Source: Hanleya hanleyi (taxonomy: Eukaryota > Mollusca > Polyplacophora > Lepidopleurida > Hanleyidae). Taken from it: a DNA stretch of 64,000 nucleotides. The notes under the pieces are model-generated. The model was not told the origin of the DNA, searched no databases, and saw nothing but the letters and a program-made list of their open reading frames with translations. The stretch spans positions 1-64,000 of the forward strand of contig JAVTVY010020560.1 of assembly GCA_036873755.1 (NCBI GenBank). Direction: 5' to 3'. The position numbers and the translations under genes were made by a program. Positions 21,128 to 32,569 of this stretch are shown here, piece by piece (the first letter of the stretch is position 1; every line of letters starts with the position of its first letter).

Positions 21128-21218
21128 CACCTTTATCGTTATTCTCCGCCATGTTGTAATACCATTGTACAAATATAGCACTATATATGAATCATTATGA
21201 CCACGATAACCAGCGCTG

Positions 21219-21351
21219 GTCAGGATGGCCGAGCGTTGGTCAGGAAGGCGCCGTTGGTCAGGAAGGCGCCAGATCTATGAAATTGTCTTCCCTGGAGTTT
21301 GGGTATACTGGTCTGCACATGCGGGCGTGGGTTCGAATCTCACCCCTGACT
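21219..21351 (+). pseudogene. Rearranged tRNA-Leu pseudogene
   Basis: It begins GTCAGGATGGCCGAG like the gene upstream. The A-box segment GGTCAGGAAGGCGCC is then repeated twice. After about 60 bp it ends with a perfect T-arm (GTGGGTTCGAATCTCAC) and CCCTGAC, which pairs with the 5' acceptor at six of seven positions. A CCAGA...TACTGG pair could be the anticodon stem with an intron-like interior, as in tRNA-Leu(CAA), but no clear anticodon survives. The 3' half is better preserved than that of the upstream gene, so the two may descend from different Leu genes or have exchanged sequence. Confidence 0.7.
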
Positions 21352-21704
21352 CGCACCCCTTTACTGGTCACACGGAGTCATGAAAATGAGAAACTTTTTG
21401 TTGATGAGATAGTGTAGTCTCTCAATTTCGGGTAAATAAAAATCAAGGGAAGTAATCCAGTTTAGTAGCACAGAAAGTAGAAACTATCAGGGTTAACTTT
21501 TTGGGGAATTTTCTGAAAAACCCCTATTCTATTTATAGACCACTTGGGATTAGTAGACAAAGGGGAATTTTGGTGGTACAAACAAGTCCGTTTGGATAGA
21601 GGTGGTCATGTTCGCTACCTGGTAGAGTTACCTCAGCGTAATCGGAAGTGACGTCACAGAGGTCATGTGCAAATTTTTCAGGTCAACTTGGGGTCGCGTT
21701 TGAC

Positions 21705-21782
21705 CAACGCCTCAACGCCTATGTTAACGCCTTAACGCTTTATCTTAACGCCATAACGCTCTAGCATAACGCCTTGACGCCA
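21705..21782 (+). repeat. Degenerate TTAACGCC repeat, cluster 2
   Basis: Variants AACGCC, TTAACGCC, CATAACGC and TTGACGCC recur about eight times. It is the same motif as at 20803-20913. Confidence 0.8.
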
Positions 21783-22129
21783 TGATGTAGACAGATGAGA
21801 GAACAACAGCAACAAGGATGACCGGTCAATCGTGTTATTAGCTCCCCCCCTCCCAGTACATCATACCCACGCTGGAGGAGCCGCGTCGGGTATGTTTACA
21901 ATTCAAGTAGACTCTTGTCCAATTAGAAGCCGTCATTTGAGAATGTTTAATCTTCGGCCAGAATCGCTTTTGGCCTAAGCGTCATCGGGCAGTCCAGGAT
22001 ACTGTAACGGCAGCATGTCCTGAAATACTTGTTTGCGTATTTGAGGTGTAGTAAGTAAAGTGGTCATTCTTGAGGTGCGCAGGGATATATTTGAGAGATT
22101 GAGGTTCTTTTTCTCATCCAAAGATGTAG

Positions 22130-22232
22130 GGTGTCATTTTGAAGCTCTCGTGGTGTAGACCACGACTTGAGTGATTCCCATGTCATCTGCGACGTCATTG
22201 GTGACTTCATCAGTACGAGAGGCACCGAAATT
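22130..22232 (+). repeat. Isolated unit of the 176-bp minisatellite
   Basis: It matches the hairpin and CTCGTGGTGTAGACCACGAC part of the units at 20018-20371, then ACGTCATTGGTGACTTCATC and AGTACGAGAGGCACC in place of AGTAGGAGTAGTACC. Confidence 0.75.
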
Positions 22233-22280
22233 TTGATCAGTCGACCAATACATATGGACTAATAATCCTAATATGTACAG

Positions 22281-22313
22281 ACACCACCACCACCACACAC
22301 CACCACCACCACC
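22281..22313 (+). repeat. (CAC)n microsatellite
   Basis: A CAC trinucleotide run with one interruption. It is followed about 25 bp later by GGTGGTGG on the same strand, which can pair back to it. Confidence 0.85.
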
Positions 22314-23455
22314 GGGTGTTGACGCCTGTCATCGTCCGGTGGTGGTGAAAGCTCCCGTAGGGCGGAGCTCTTAGAGCTGGGAGTTCTTGGAGTCTAAGCT
22401 TGGAGCTCTTGGAGCGCAGAAGTGACGTCATCGTACGCATGCGCACGCTCATGTACCCTATAACCCGTAGGGCATAGGGTGCACCAGAATAGCTGACCAA
22501 GATAGCTGATAGGCAGTGCATTGTTTACAGATTTCACAATGTCTGCCTGAATGATTACATGTACCGATACACTGTACGTAAACTGTGTGGGTGGTGAATA
22601 AAACATTATTTAGCCATTAAAAGATCATGACAGTTGATAAAGTGAAGTGATTAGAGTGTGATGTATTAACATCATAAAATGTAAGAGATAGATGGCTGTT
22701 TATTGTATCTCGATAACAAATTGTGTTAAATTGATGAAAATGTTCAGCAATAGTTCCCAATTTGGTGGCCATTTTGAATTCATCAAAGCTGGCGTATCTG
22801 TAATATTGTCATGGTACATTTACTGAACATCAGTATCATGTACCTTTCATGTAAAAGTGTTCACCATATGAAATAGAAATGCATACGAAGGTTAGGCGGT
22901 TGGTTTAGGTCAACACATTTTACTCCCCCCAACCCCTCCCTTCCAAATTACAACATAAATTCCACCCCATGCGGAGTTCAGCTTGCAACCATAGATTTTC
23001 TTGGCCCTGAAACAAATCAGCATGCAAAAGATAATGCTTTTGTCACGAATGTAAATAACTTCCGATTTTTTTACGGTAAGCCACTCGACTAGTAGGATGA
23101 AAAACTGTTAGTTTGAAATCGTATCTATTTTGCTTGATAAAAAATCTAGAGTAATTATGCAAGTATTGTTGTGAAGCCATTTATAAATATACAAAGGTAA
23201 TCAATTTAGAAAAGGTGACACAAGAATATTTTTAATAATACAAAACAGATAGCCAATTATTCCCAACTAAATTTCAGGTGTTGTGTATTTTGATGTACTA
23301 ATTTCATGGTAGATTTGGCCGCAAACAAAGGACTTTTATAGAAACATTGCATCACGGGATATTTTCCAGATTGGAAGCTTTCGATTGGCCAACTCAAGTT
23401 TTCAAAATGAGATCTGTCATTTTCATTGGCTTGTGGACAAATCTGAAGAGCAAAA

Positions 23456-24172
23456 AATGAAGCGGGCCTTCTCTCTCGTCGATTGTATGACAAAAGAGAT
23501 GATTACAATTTCGACATCGTAAACTATCCCTTTCTGGACAGTAATATTCCAGTGGGACCTGCATATGGCGTATACATATCACGCCTAGTAGCATTAGCTA
23601 GATCCTGTGTTAAATGTGACGATTTTAATCAACGTCACAAAACATTGTTGCAGAAACTTATAAAACAGGGCTACACCATCAGGCGCCTCCACTCAAAGTT
23701 TCTCAAATTTGGCGATACGTATCGCACGCTGATAGCAAAATACGAGAGTAGCGTGCAAGATCTATGGCGTTACGTTTCGTAACTTGTGTCTAATTCCGCT
23801 TAACCCGGGGCTAGGGGCCGTATGAACCCATGTACTTCAAGATCCTCATGGTGCTCATACGAACAGACACAATCAAAACGTGACTGAGATACATCATTCT
23901 TTAGATGACGACTTTACAACGAATATTATGGATTTAGAATACTGATCAGCGACACGGATATGATATTTTTGGAACATCATGATGTATTGCCGGCATCATT
24001 GAAAACTGTTGACCGCTTCTCTCTTGCAGGGAACAAGCCTATGTTTATGTATACTATGATTGTCTTTTTGAATTTGGTGCTAATACTGTTATATGGAATA
24101 TGGAATAGGTCTTTGGATTATGGACGCGGATATTCTCTAATGGACGACGGCTGAATTATGAATGACGGACCA
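23456..24172 (+). mobile_element. Penelope-like (Naiad-type) element, copy C, 5'-truncated
   Basis: It begins abruptly in the RT thumb region (AATGAAGCGGGCCTTCTCTC) and ends at the family terminus GACGGACCAGACGCTTGTA. The empty site is visible: the related repeat at 26080-26980 runs through without it, apart from about 60 bp at the junction. It is the opposite orientation to copies A and B. Confidence 0.85.
23483..23905 (+). pseudogene. Penelope-like RT thumb and C-terminus, copy C
   Basis: Open frame 23483-23782 reads YDKRDDYNFDIVNYPFLDSN, then PAYGVYISRLVALARSCVK and YESSVQDLWRYVS. The residues agree closely with minus-strand 17460-17110 (copy B) and 9348-9091 (copy A). A stop follows; in another frame the sequence continues as LCLIPLNPGLGAVWTH, which aligns with the open frame of the fragment at 12719-13170. 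The catalytic palm is missing, so it is a non-functional remnant. Confidence 0.82.
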
Positions 24173-25650
24173 GACGCTTGTAATTCATCCAATTACACAT
24201 TTTCATAAGCATAGAACTTTCCGAACTTATTGATGTAGCGCTGTTAACACATCCCTCACATATGACTTGCAGAATAAAACATTAGTTTCCACGTATGAGG
24301 CTATGTTAATAGGTTACAAGTTCGGACTACATGATCGATTTGAATGCGAGAAACGACAAGGCCCTGGGAACATTTACACACCATCAGTTATCAGACCCAC
24401 AAAACGTCAGTCTTGTCAATTATTTCTGATTGCTGAGTGTTTATCAGATTCCCCAAGCGATAAAATGACATCTTTACTATCTAACACATGTCTGTCGACA
24501 AGAATAATTGATGAATGGCGAAAATTTGCACACAGATATATAGAATCAACACGCCATGATCTCGGCGGCTGTGCTGATCCTGGCAGAGCTTCTGACAAAG
24601 TGTCAAATTAGCCGTACGGTATTCCTGTGAAAGATTTGGAGAATTATCTATTCTGGCAATCCAGTAGCAGCCCCGACCCACACACCATCTCTGTGAACGT
24701 AATGCAAATGTATCATCTCTGACAAGCCTTTCAATCTCGTTATTTCAAAACTAATGACAGACAACTATATGTCTCTTGTCGAGGAAGAACTTTGTAAGGT
24801 CAGCAGAACGCGTTTAAATCTCAAGACGATTTAGCAGATTTTGGTCTGTATGATATGAGTTGATTTTACGAATCAACGGTGATGGCAATTATGACAGGCT
24901 AGACGAAACAACTTGGGAATGTCATACACATAGCACCGAAACGCCCTTCGTGATGATTCGCATGAACATCTGCAAGAAAAGCATGTAAATGTTATGCTTG
25001 TGGCTGGAACATGAAGAATAAACAGTTTTGCATGGGAACTTCTAGGATGTATGCCAGAGTCGTAAAATGAACCACCAATCAGACAACCCTTGGTTAAAGG
25101 CTTTTCTCAAGAATAAATTCTGTGTGATAAAACGAGTACAGAACATGAATGGTTTTGCTTGACCTTTTCACAGATCCATGAACAGTATCTTGGGAATGAG
25201 CCTGAAGGCCATTGTATCAGCAAGAGATATGCAATGCCGTTCACATCACCATATCAGCACAGCCTCATATTACGATCCGAACCTAAATAAAGTTCAATAT
25301 GTCGTCAGCCATCGATCCCATCTCAAGTCTCAGACTTGTCCTGAAAAAACTCTTGATTGAACAGATAATCTAGACAGAGATACTGTGGCAATCAGGCAAG
25401 AAGAGTCGTTATAAAGAGGCCTGATTGTATTACGGATATCACTGTGTTTTTACCACGGGGTCATCGATATACAGAGTGATGGTCCTGTTTGGTCACATTG
25501 TGATAGATCTTACCGTGTACAACTGCGGTGCAACTGATGGATACCGAACTAAACTGGGTCTGAAAAGGATATACAGATAGTTTTCAAATCTTCAGAATCT
25601 GTAGAAAAGTGGTCCGATGAGGTGGAAGTGGTCCGACTATGCATACGATT

Positions 25651-26079
25651 AAATACTTTTGTGCAATGGTACCAAAATTTTCAGATATTTTATCAGATTT
25701 TGCTTGATTAAAGTACAATAAATGGAATCACCAAACTGATTTATATATTTTCCGATTGTTCTTTATTCAGAGAATTAAAATTTTGTGATAATTTTGTTCT
25801 TCCGATTATTGCAAGAGAATTATTTGTATTTCAATGTAACTGATTGTGTAAATTTAATCCTTAGCTTTTTTCGCTAACTTTTTATGTTTATATATTTTTA
25901 TGTTATTACAATAAACCGTTCAAACCAATAAAGCTTGCCTCGTTGTTTAAATATCAACCATGGAATTGATATTATACTAGTTCGGAGTCTCAATTAGAAA
26001 TTTTCGAAGATTGATTAAAATATTTCAAAAATTTCGCTTTTTATTAAAAATACCTCATAATACGGTACTGGTAATCATA
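25651..26079. other. AT-rich spacer
   Basis: Very AT-rich DNA between two F3 copies, with no recognisable feature. Confidence 0.4.
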
Positions 26080-27235
26080 TCGTAATAAATATGTATTGTT
26101 GCTGAAGTCATCTAAAACATGCTGAAATTAATCAATATAGAAGAAATGACACAAGAGATTTATAATCAAAATGAAAACAACCATTCAACGGTCAATTATC
26201 CAACTAATTTTCCAGGTGTGAATTTTATGTACTAATTCCATGATGGGATTGTGCGGACACAATAAATAAGATTCAGCAGGGCATCAAGGAATATCTTCCA
26301 GCTTGGAACCATTCGATTGACCAATTTAAATCTTAAAATGAGATCTGGCATTTCGTTGGCGTTTTGAAAATTGGAGGAACATTTAACCATTCACAGAATA
26401 TCTGGAAAGGTTCATTGTATTGTCTGAATGTATCGCTCTTGGAGAATAAGCATAGAACTTCCCACAATTCTCGGCTTAACACAGCTAACAAACACATCTC
26501 TTGAAATTCTACAGAATAAAACATTAGTCTCCACGCCTGAGGCTGTGATAATATGTTAGATGTTGCAACTGCACGAGCGATGTGAAGAAGACATTTAGGG
26601 AAGACACCATGCAATACCAGACAAAGAAACCGCCGGTTTTGTCAGTTATTTCTGATCATTGAGCGTTTATCAGATTCCCCAAGCGATGGACTGACATCTC
26701 TACTGTCTCACACAAGACTGTCGAGTAGAATAATTGTGAATGTAGAACATTAGCAATGAGATATATTGAATCAGCACGTCATTATCTCAGCTATTCTGCT
26801 GATCCTGGTAGCGATTTTGACAAAGTGTCAATTCAACTGTACGGTATCCTTCGGAAGGGTTTGGAAAATTGCCTAATCTGTCCATCCAGTATAGGAAAGA
26901 GACACATCGGTATCTGCCATTTTCAAAGCTCTTCTTTTCCCACATCACTCCTCCAGTCTCCGTCAACGTACCGGTAACTGGAATGTATCCTCTCCTAGAG
27001 CTCTTTGATAATAAATGCTATAATTTCGTTATACGATCAAGCGAAGCTAATTGCAGAAATCTATGAACACTTCCAGAGAAGAAGTAATGTCATGCAGCAG
27101 CGCGTGTTTCAACCTCAAGTTGATTTAGAAAATCTTGGCCTTCATTTAATAATCAATTGCACAATGCGAGTTGACTCTACAAACCAGCGGTGATGTCATT
27201 AACAGGCTAGAAGCTTAAGCGTATCGCTGTACAGC
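26080..27235 (+). repeat. Dispersed repeat family F3, copy 3 (empty site)
   Basis: Continuous counterpart of copy 2 without the Penelope insertion. Similarity runs from about 26080 to 27235, where both copies show ACCAGCGGTGATG / ATCAACGGTGATG and then an ACAGGCTAGA block. Frames are broken by stops. Confidence 0.7.
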
Positions 27236-28088
27236 CCAGGCATGGCCTGGACAGGACTACCATGACTAAAAGACGTGTACCGATATTAATAACAGTGTTC
27301 AGGGTTGCGATCTGACATAACACAGCCCAAGGACGCAGTTTGAACAATATGACATATAACTCTAATTTACCAGGTGACTTTCTTGTGTGGCAGCGCTAAC
27401 ACAAAAGCATGAGAACGAAAGACGTTACAGTCACGGAACTGCTGAACTACGTGGCACAATGTCCGAGTTGCAATCATGCTGAATAACACAGTACCGTTCA
27501 GAAATAGACTAAAAATAACAGAATCACGGATGCAATCGGAACATGGCACGTCCTGGGCATTACTGTAAAGCAAAAATTAAATACTACACAGCATTATTTT
27601 GCAATATTCAAAATGACCATGATCTACCCTTCAATATCAATGATCTAAATTTCTTGCTGGTTGCGCGGCATGGACTGATGAGTGCGGTATCAATAGCATG
27701 CCATATTGAGATCTGAGACCAACCTAATATGTCACAGGCCCATGTTGCCACCTAAACAACCTGACATTTTATGAAAAATATGACACAATCTTAGGTTACC
27801 GTCTGAAGAACATGGCAATTTCGGAGAATATCGTAGAGGCTTGGTTTGCAATCGGACCCAATTAGATCATTCTGAAATATATGACACCCTGACTAGCAGT
27901 CTGAACTATAGACAGAACATAGAGTGAAAGTGATGCACTTTTGAGTATAAGGTCTCAAATCGATGACAATTTCAGCCAGCCCTGGCTCCAGTAGGTCGAC
28001 CAAACTCACTATTAATATTTATGTGACAGCAGATAAGGATAACAGCTTATAATTTCATTAGCATCGGCCAGAAAGCGGAGAGCGAGAG
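27236..28088. other. Unassigned DNA
   Basis: I see no gene, RNA or repeat I can support here. Confidence 0.4.
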
Positions 28089-28140
28089 AGAAATAAGGTT
28101 TAACATCGCGTTCAGCAACATTTCAGCTATATAACGATTG
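28089..28140 (+). repeat. Short dispersed-repeat core, copy 1
   Basis: GAGAGAAATAAGGTTTAAC followed by a GCGTTCAGCAACATTTCAGCT block matches 45173-45232 closely. It resembles the start of a dispersed repeat I recall from gastropod genomes; that link is from memory only. Confidence 0.5.
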
Positions 28141-29577
28141 ACCAGATGGCTGTGGAAGCTATATGTTAATATAGCTAGATTCGATTACAGACCTGTACCA
28201 ATGTAAGAGGATATGAATTACCGACTACGCATGATAGAATTCCAAAGTAATGCAAACAGACCAAAATCGTAAAAGATGACTTAATTTGCCGTAGCCGTGA
28301 GGCCCTATCTGCAATACATTCTGATTTAATCACAGATTATTAACAGCAGGATAGCCAAAGAGGAGACGATCTGGAGTTAATCCCGGCATATCGCCAAGGA
28401 CACTAGAGCACACTCAGTTTCATTGTTTTCTTTATTATCGATCCTATCTTAGTGTTGTAAATAAACCCATCGTAAATAAAATGAATTAATTTACCATTTA
28501 GGATAAATATATGTATATCTTTTGTCCCATATTTGCCACGTTTTGGGAAGAGAAACTCATCTGGCATTGAACAGGTCATTATAACACTCACATTCGGATA
28601 ACTTCGTCCATTTCCGTGAGCCGTCCGCACTGTACTGTTATTTCAGTGAGCCCATGGAAGGGTATGCTTTGGTCAGAGAGTCGAGAGCAGATGACCACTG
28701 TGCCGAAAATGTATTTAATACGTCTGATGTATGAGTTGTTGTTCGACCTTTTTGATTATAGGATTCGGATCCGTGTCATCGTCGAATAAATAAGGTGTTT
28801 TCGGTTCCTTTCTCATACCGTGGCCTAGTCTTAACTTATCCCTTTCCAGACTTTAATAACATCGCCTCTTTAGCAAACTTAGCAATTGCATAGGCAGAAC
28901 TTTCCATATACTGGCGAAGTATAACGATCATTTTGGTGTCAGTAACACGCTTGACAATACTGCATAAAGTCTAACCACCAGGTGTGGAACGTGTTAGAAT
29001 ACTGACCTTCATTTTAGATTATATCGACAACCACAAATTGCATGATAATGGAACGAGAGTTCCAATGAAACTTACTTAAGGATACTAATTAATAAAAATA
29101 TAACAATATACTAAAGTCTTTTACAGATTCAGAAAAGGTCACTCGTTCAAGTGCATATTTTTAATCCAGCTAACAAACAAAGTTGGGGCTGTTTGACTCA
29201 CAAGGGGTAGGGGCTATAATAAGCCAATAGAACCTGATGATAACATAAGAGCAATTTTTCCTGAAGTAATCTTCCAGAGCATCAAAGATTATATAAATGG
29301 ATTAAGGTTACTAATGCTGATGTAACCAACATACTCCAAAGTGAAAAAGTATATATATTTTAATCAACCGATCATGATCGTAAGGCCAATTTTCTCTGTA
29401 AACGAAATAACGGCACACTTAATGACTCACAAACAACGGTGATAGGACAATCAATCTTATTGGGCTATCACTGGGCTATGTATTTTATAACTCAGAGATT
29501 TGATCGGCCTCTAAAGATGACAAATTAATTCCGATCTTCTTCTAGCCCTACGGCCGCGACGACAGTTAATCTGGCAG
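28141..29577. other. Unassigned DNA
   Basis: Nothing recognised. The region contains only short frames. Confidence 0.4.
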
Positions 29578-29697
29578 AAGTTAATTGTCAGGACAATCAG
29601 TCAAAAGTTAATTTTCAGGATAATCTGTCAGAAGTTATTTGTCAGAACAATGTGCCAGAAGTTAATTGTTAGGTCAATCTGTCAGAAGTTAACCGTC
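29578..29697 (+). repeat. 27-bp minisatellite, four full units
   Basis: Units begin AAGTTAATTGTCAGGACAAT at 29578, 29605, 29632 and 29659, followed by a partial AAGTTAACCGTC. Each unit has a few substitutions. TCTGGCAG before the first unit is the end of a further partial unit. GC-rich blocks (GGCCGCGACGAC; GTCGGCGCGGCGG) bracket the array. Confidence 0.88.
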
Positions 29698-32569
29698 GGC
29701 GCGGCGGAAGGGTTAGAGGAAACTCGGACTAATAACGGCTAAACTTTGAATAAATGTTAAAGTCTGTGGGGTTTTTTCCTCCCCCTTGAAGACAAATAAA
29801 ACTTTGTAGTACTATAGGATATTGAGACTATCGATATGAGTTTACTCGGAATAAATTTACTTCCATATAGATCTGGGTTTTGCAACTAATCTTATAACAT
29901 TTGCGAGGTATCAGTATTTGGCATTTTACAGGTATACCAGAAAATGTCGCCACCCCACCCTATTTTTGTGAGGGGATTCAAGGTTGAAAATATAATAAAA
30001 TAAAAACCTCTTAATTTGTGTCTAATTCAAATTTTAATCAAGAGCTTAAATGTCTCTAGTGTGTACGTCATTGTCGAATAAAATACCGCTATGCCGGCAT
30101 TTTTTTCATCATCATTTTTTCATGAGAACTTTTGACTTTTTGTATATTAATACTTTTCTTATTGAACAAGTAGTATTTAAGCTATTAATGTTGAAACTGA
30201 AAGTATGATAGATGGATAGATGGATGGATGTACTTGTGCAATGGTCGTACTACGACGCTATGCAACGCGTCCGCCCAACCTCCCTACGCATGATCCCTCT
30301 TATAGATATACCCTCTTCATACTGATCAAGACAACCCTATGCTCTTTTTCCCCCATAATTGCAGAAGCATCCTCTTCATTTTCTTTTGTCAAGTCTCATA
30401 ATTCTCTCTTATCTGATCCGATTCTGATGGAAACAATACGATATGCTGACGATAATCGAATTGGACTGCATTTGTAATGGCGAAAATTTGTAACAAAAAT
30501 GTAACTCGTTTATATACCAAAGTAATTCAAATAAAACTACTAAAGATTCATAAATTGTTTCCAAGTTGACATCGTCTTCGCTGTTATTATTTCATAATTT
30601 TACATAACGCATGGAACTCGGCACCATCCGTCATTGCGATGATCATTGCTCAACGGATATCAGAAATAACACGGCCAAAAACCAAGTGGGCATTTTTGTC
30701 TTTTGTCTTTTTGTAAGGTCAGTAATCCTGGCATATTGCAGTCAAGTCACATCTTTGGCAAAGTGCTGGAAAATTCACTCAAAGGCCACGATGAAACCAT
30801 GACCAATTACATCCTCAAGACCGACTGTCCTTGATCTACCCTAGTAGGGCTAGTGATAAGTAAGCTTCGCCGCATTGTTTGCCTTGGCATCGAACCAACA
30901 GCCTCCGATGAGGCAATGTGAACTGAACGTGAAATGAACTAGCTCGTCTGTCTTCAGCTAGATCACGTCTATACGATAAAGTGTCCAGATGAACATTATA
31001 GAGCACCATTTTCCTCCTGGATGCACAGAAGTCATTGTTTAATATTGTCTTCATAGATGAAAAGAAACCTATGACAGATCTGAAATTAAATATTTGACTG
31101 GCAAGACTTTGTAAAGACTCTGTTGAGTTTTGAAACACTTCGTGGTGTAGGTATATGTGTTGTAATTCCAACAAACGAGCGAAAAGGTCATTTAAGTTTT
31201 ATTAAGCGACATGTCCGATGATCGAAAAACTGCGAAACAAGCCACAGAGGTGAACAAAACAGATAATTATAGCAAACTGGTTTGAAAGAAGCGAGCTTTT
31301 CCAGAACAATCGATCATGTCGGACGCTATCTACTCACCCACAACCCTGTCTCTTGTGCACTCTTAACGACGTCATTTAACCTAAGCATGCAAGGAAGACT
31401 TTCCGAATATCAAGAGTTTCAATCGCGATTTTTTTACAGTCATTTTCAATTGCTAAGGAGGTCAATGTTTTTTAAGGTGGTAGTGAATTTGTTTTCGTGA
31501 CATGAACACGAGGGAATCGCGAACGTTTGATGCGAATGTTTTTAAATTGTGTTTAATCGTTGTTAAACGAATCGACATTTTAAACCAATAAAGAGCATAT
31601 CAACCCGACCCATTCGTGTTGCAATCGAGATAAAATAAACGATTAAAAATCCATGCAACACGATCGGTAATTATCGAATGTACATTGGCCGATTATTTTA
31701 CACAGGGTAAAGAAATATGGATGTTTCTAAATGTTATACCTTTATATCTCGCACACTTCGAGGAACTACACGCTGTTGAAGCGTACACCGGCAGAAAATA
31801 CCATTGCTATGATTACTCGTATTCAATGCAGAAAAAAGAGACATAAAGTCGTAATTGCAGGAAGGACAATTCATAGCAAAGTCCCAGATAGAATGGTGAT
31901 ATACAAGTAAGTGTGATATGTATTAACCTACATGTAAATCGTGTGACGAAACAGCTCTAAGACTTCATCAGTTCTCGAAGGAAGATTCGGCACGTGATTT
32001 CTTGCTTAACAAGCTACGTTGTATAAAGTGGTGAATGGTGTATAAAGTTGAACATAGATATATTCCTGATCTGAGAATGTTGGCATAATTTAACTTTAGT
32101 CATCGGCATAACTTAACAATCGCCAACTCTATATCTCGGAAACACTCGTCGTCAAAAAAAACAAAAAACGAAAGAACCAGACGCCAATGCAACATGATCA
32201 TCAACGTGGATGCAACCAATAAATTTAAAGAAATTGCTAATCTGTCGGAAATGCATGTTCCGATCGAACAAAGAAAGGCACAAAAGAAAGAAGGACACTG
32301 CATGAAAACGACTATAATCTACAAACAAGCAGCCAGAGGATGCTACATGCAGGTCCCCCGCCGAAATGGCAGCAATATTTTTTAGCATTGTTGGTCTCAG
32401 AGGATATACTTGAGGCTGGCAACTGCTACTTCAAAGGCGTTGCATGCAGAAGGTTCTTTCTGCATGCCTCCCCAAGTTTTAAGATCAACTCAGAATGGCT
32501 GACTGAACGTTGACTGCTGTTGTAATATAGTTCCTATGGGAATTATGAACCGAGATGCAACCCCAAGCG
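29698..32569. other. Unassigned DNA
   Basis: No recognisable gene in 2.9 kb. Small items: a fragment of the 5822-6627 element motif near 31518-31555, and a 9-bp perfect inverted repeat CGTGTTGCA (31615-31623) / TGCAACACG (31654-31662). The 112-codon minus frame 30836-31174 matches nothing I know. Confidence 0.4.

Larger units (their letters stand above)
20985..21365 (+). repeat. Tandem duplication carrying a tRNA gene
   Basis: TAGCACTATATATGA appears near 20998 and 21175. Each copy is followed by an ATTATG(T/A)CCA block, a short linker and a TGGTCAGGATGGCCGAG tRNA start (21041; 21217). The offset is about 176 bp. This is the same length as the nearby minisatellite period, though the sequences are unrelated. 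The first copy carries an intact tRNA; the second is rearranged. Confidence 0.85.
23150..25650 (+). repeat. Dispersed repeat family F3, copy 2 (interrupted by Penelope copy C)
   Basis: 23150-23455 matches 26080-26390 (TCAATTTAGAAAAGGTGACACAAG versus the same region; 'AAAATGAGATCTGKCATTT'). 24176-24720 matches 26440-26960 (GAATAAAACATTAGT and TATCAGATTCCCCAAGCGAT). 24720-25300 matches 26970-27230 and, further on, 11740-13540. The frame 24267-24611 (plus, 114 codons) lies here, but it is closed by stops in copy 3, so I do not call it a gene. Confidence 0.72.

Noticed and set aside
20972..21365. tRNA-derived SINE
   Set aside because: The two copies are a local tandem duplication with shared flanks, not dispersed retroposed copies, and no A/T-rich tail follows the B box.
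24267..24611. 114-codon plus-strand frame as a host gene
   Set aside because: It lies in dispersed repeat F3 and the corresponding region of copy 3 (26510-26840) is broken by stops, so there is no sign of protein-level selection.
30836..31174. 112-codon minus frame as a gene
   Set aside because: No recognisable motif, no supporting splice or promoter context and no second copy. Frames of this length are expected by chance in 64 kb.
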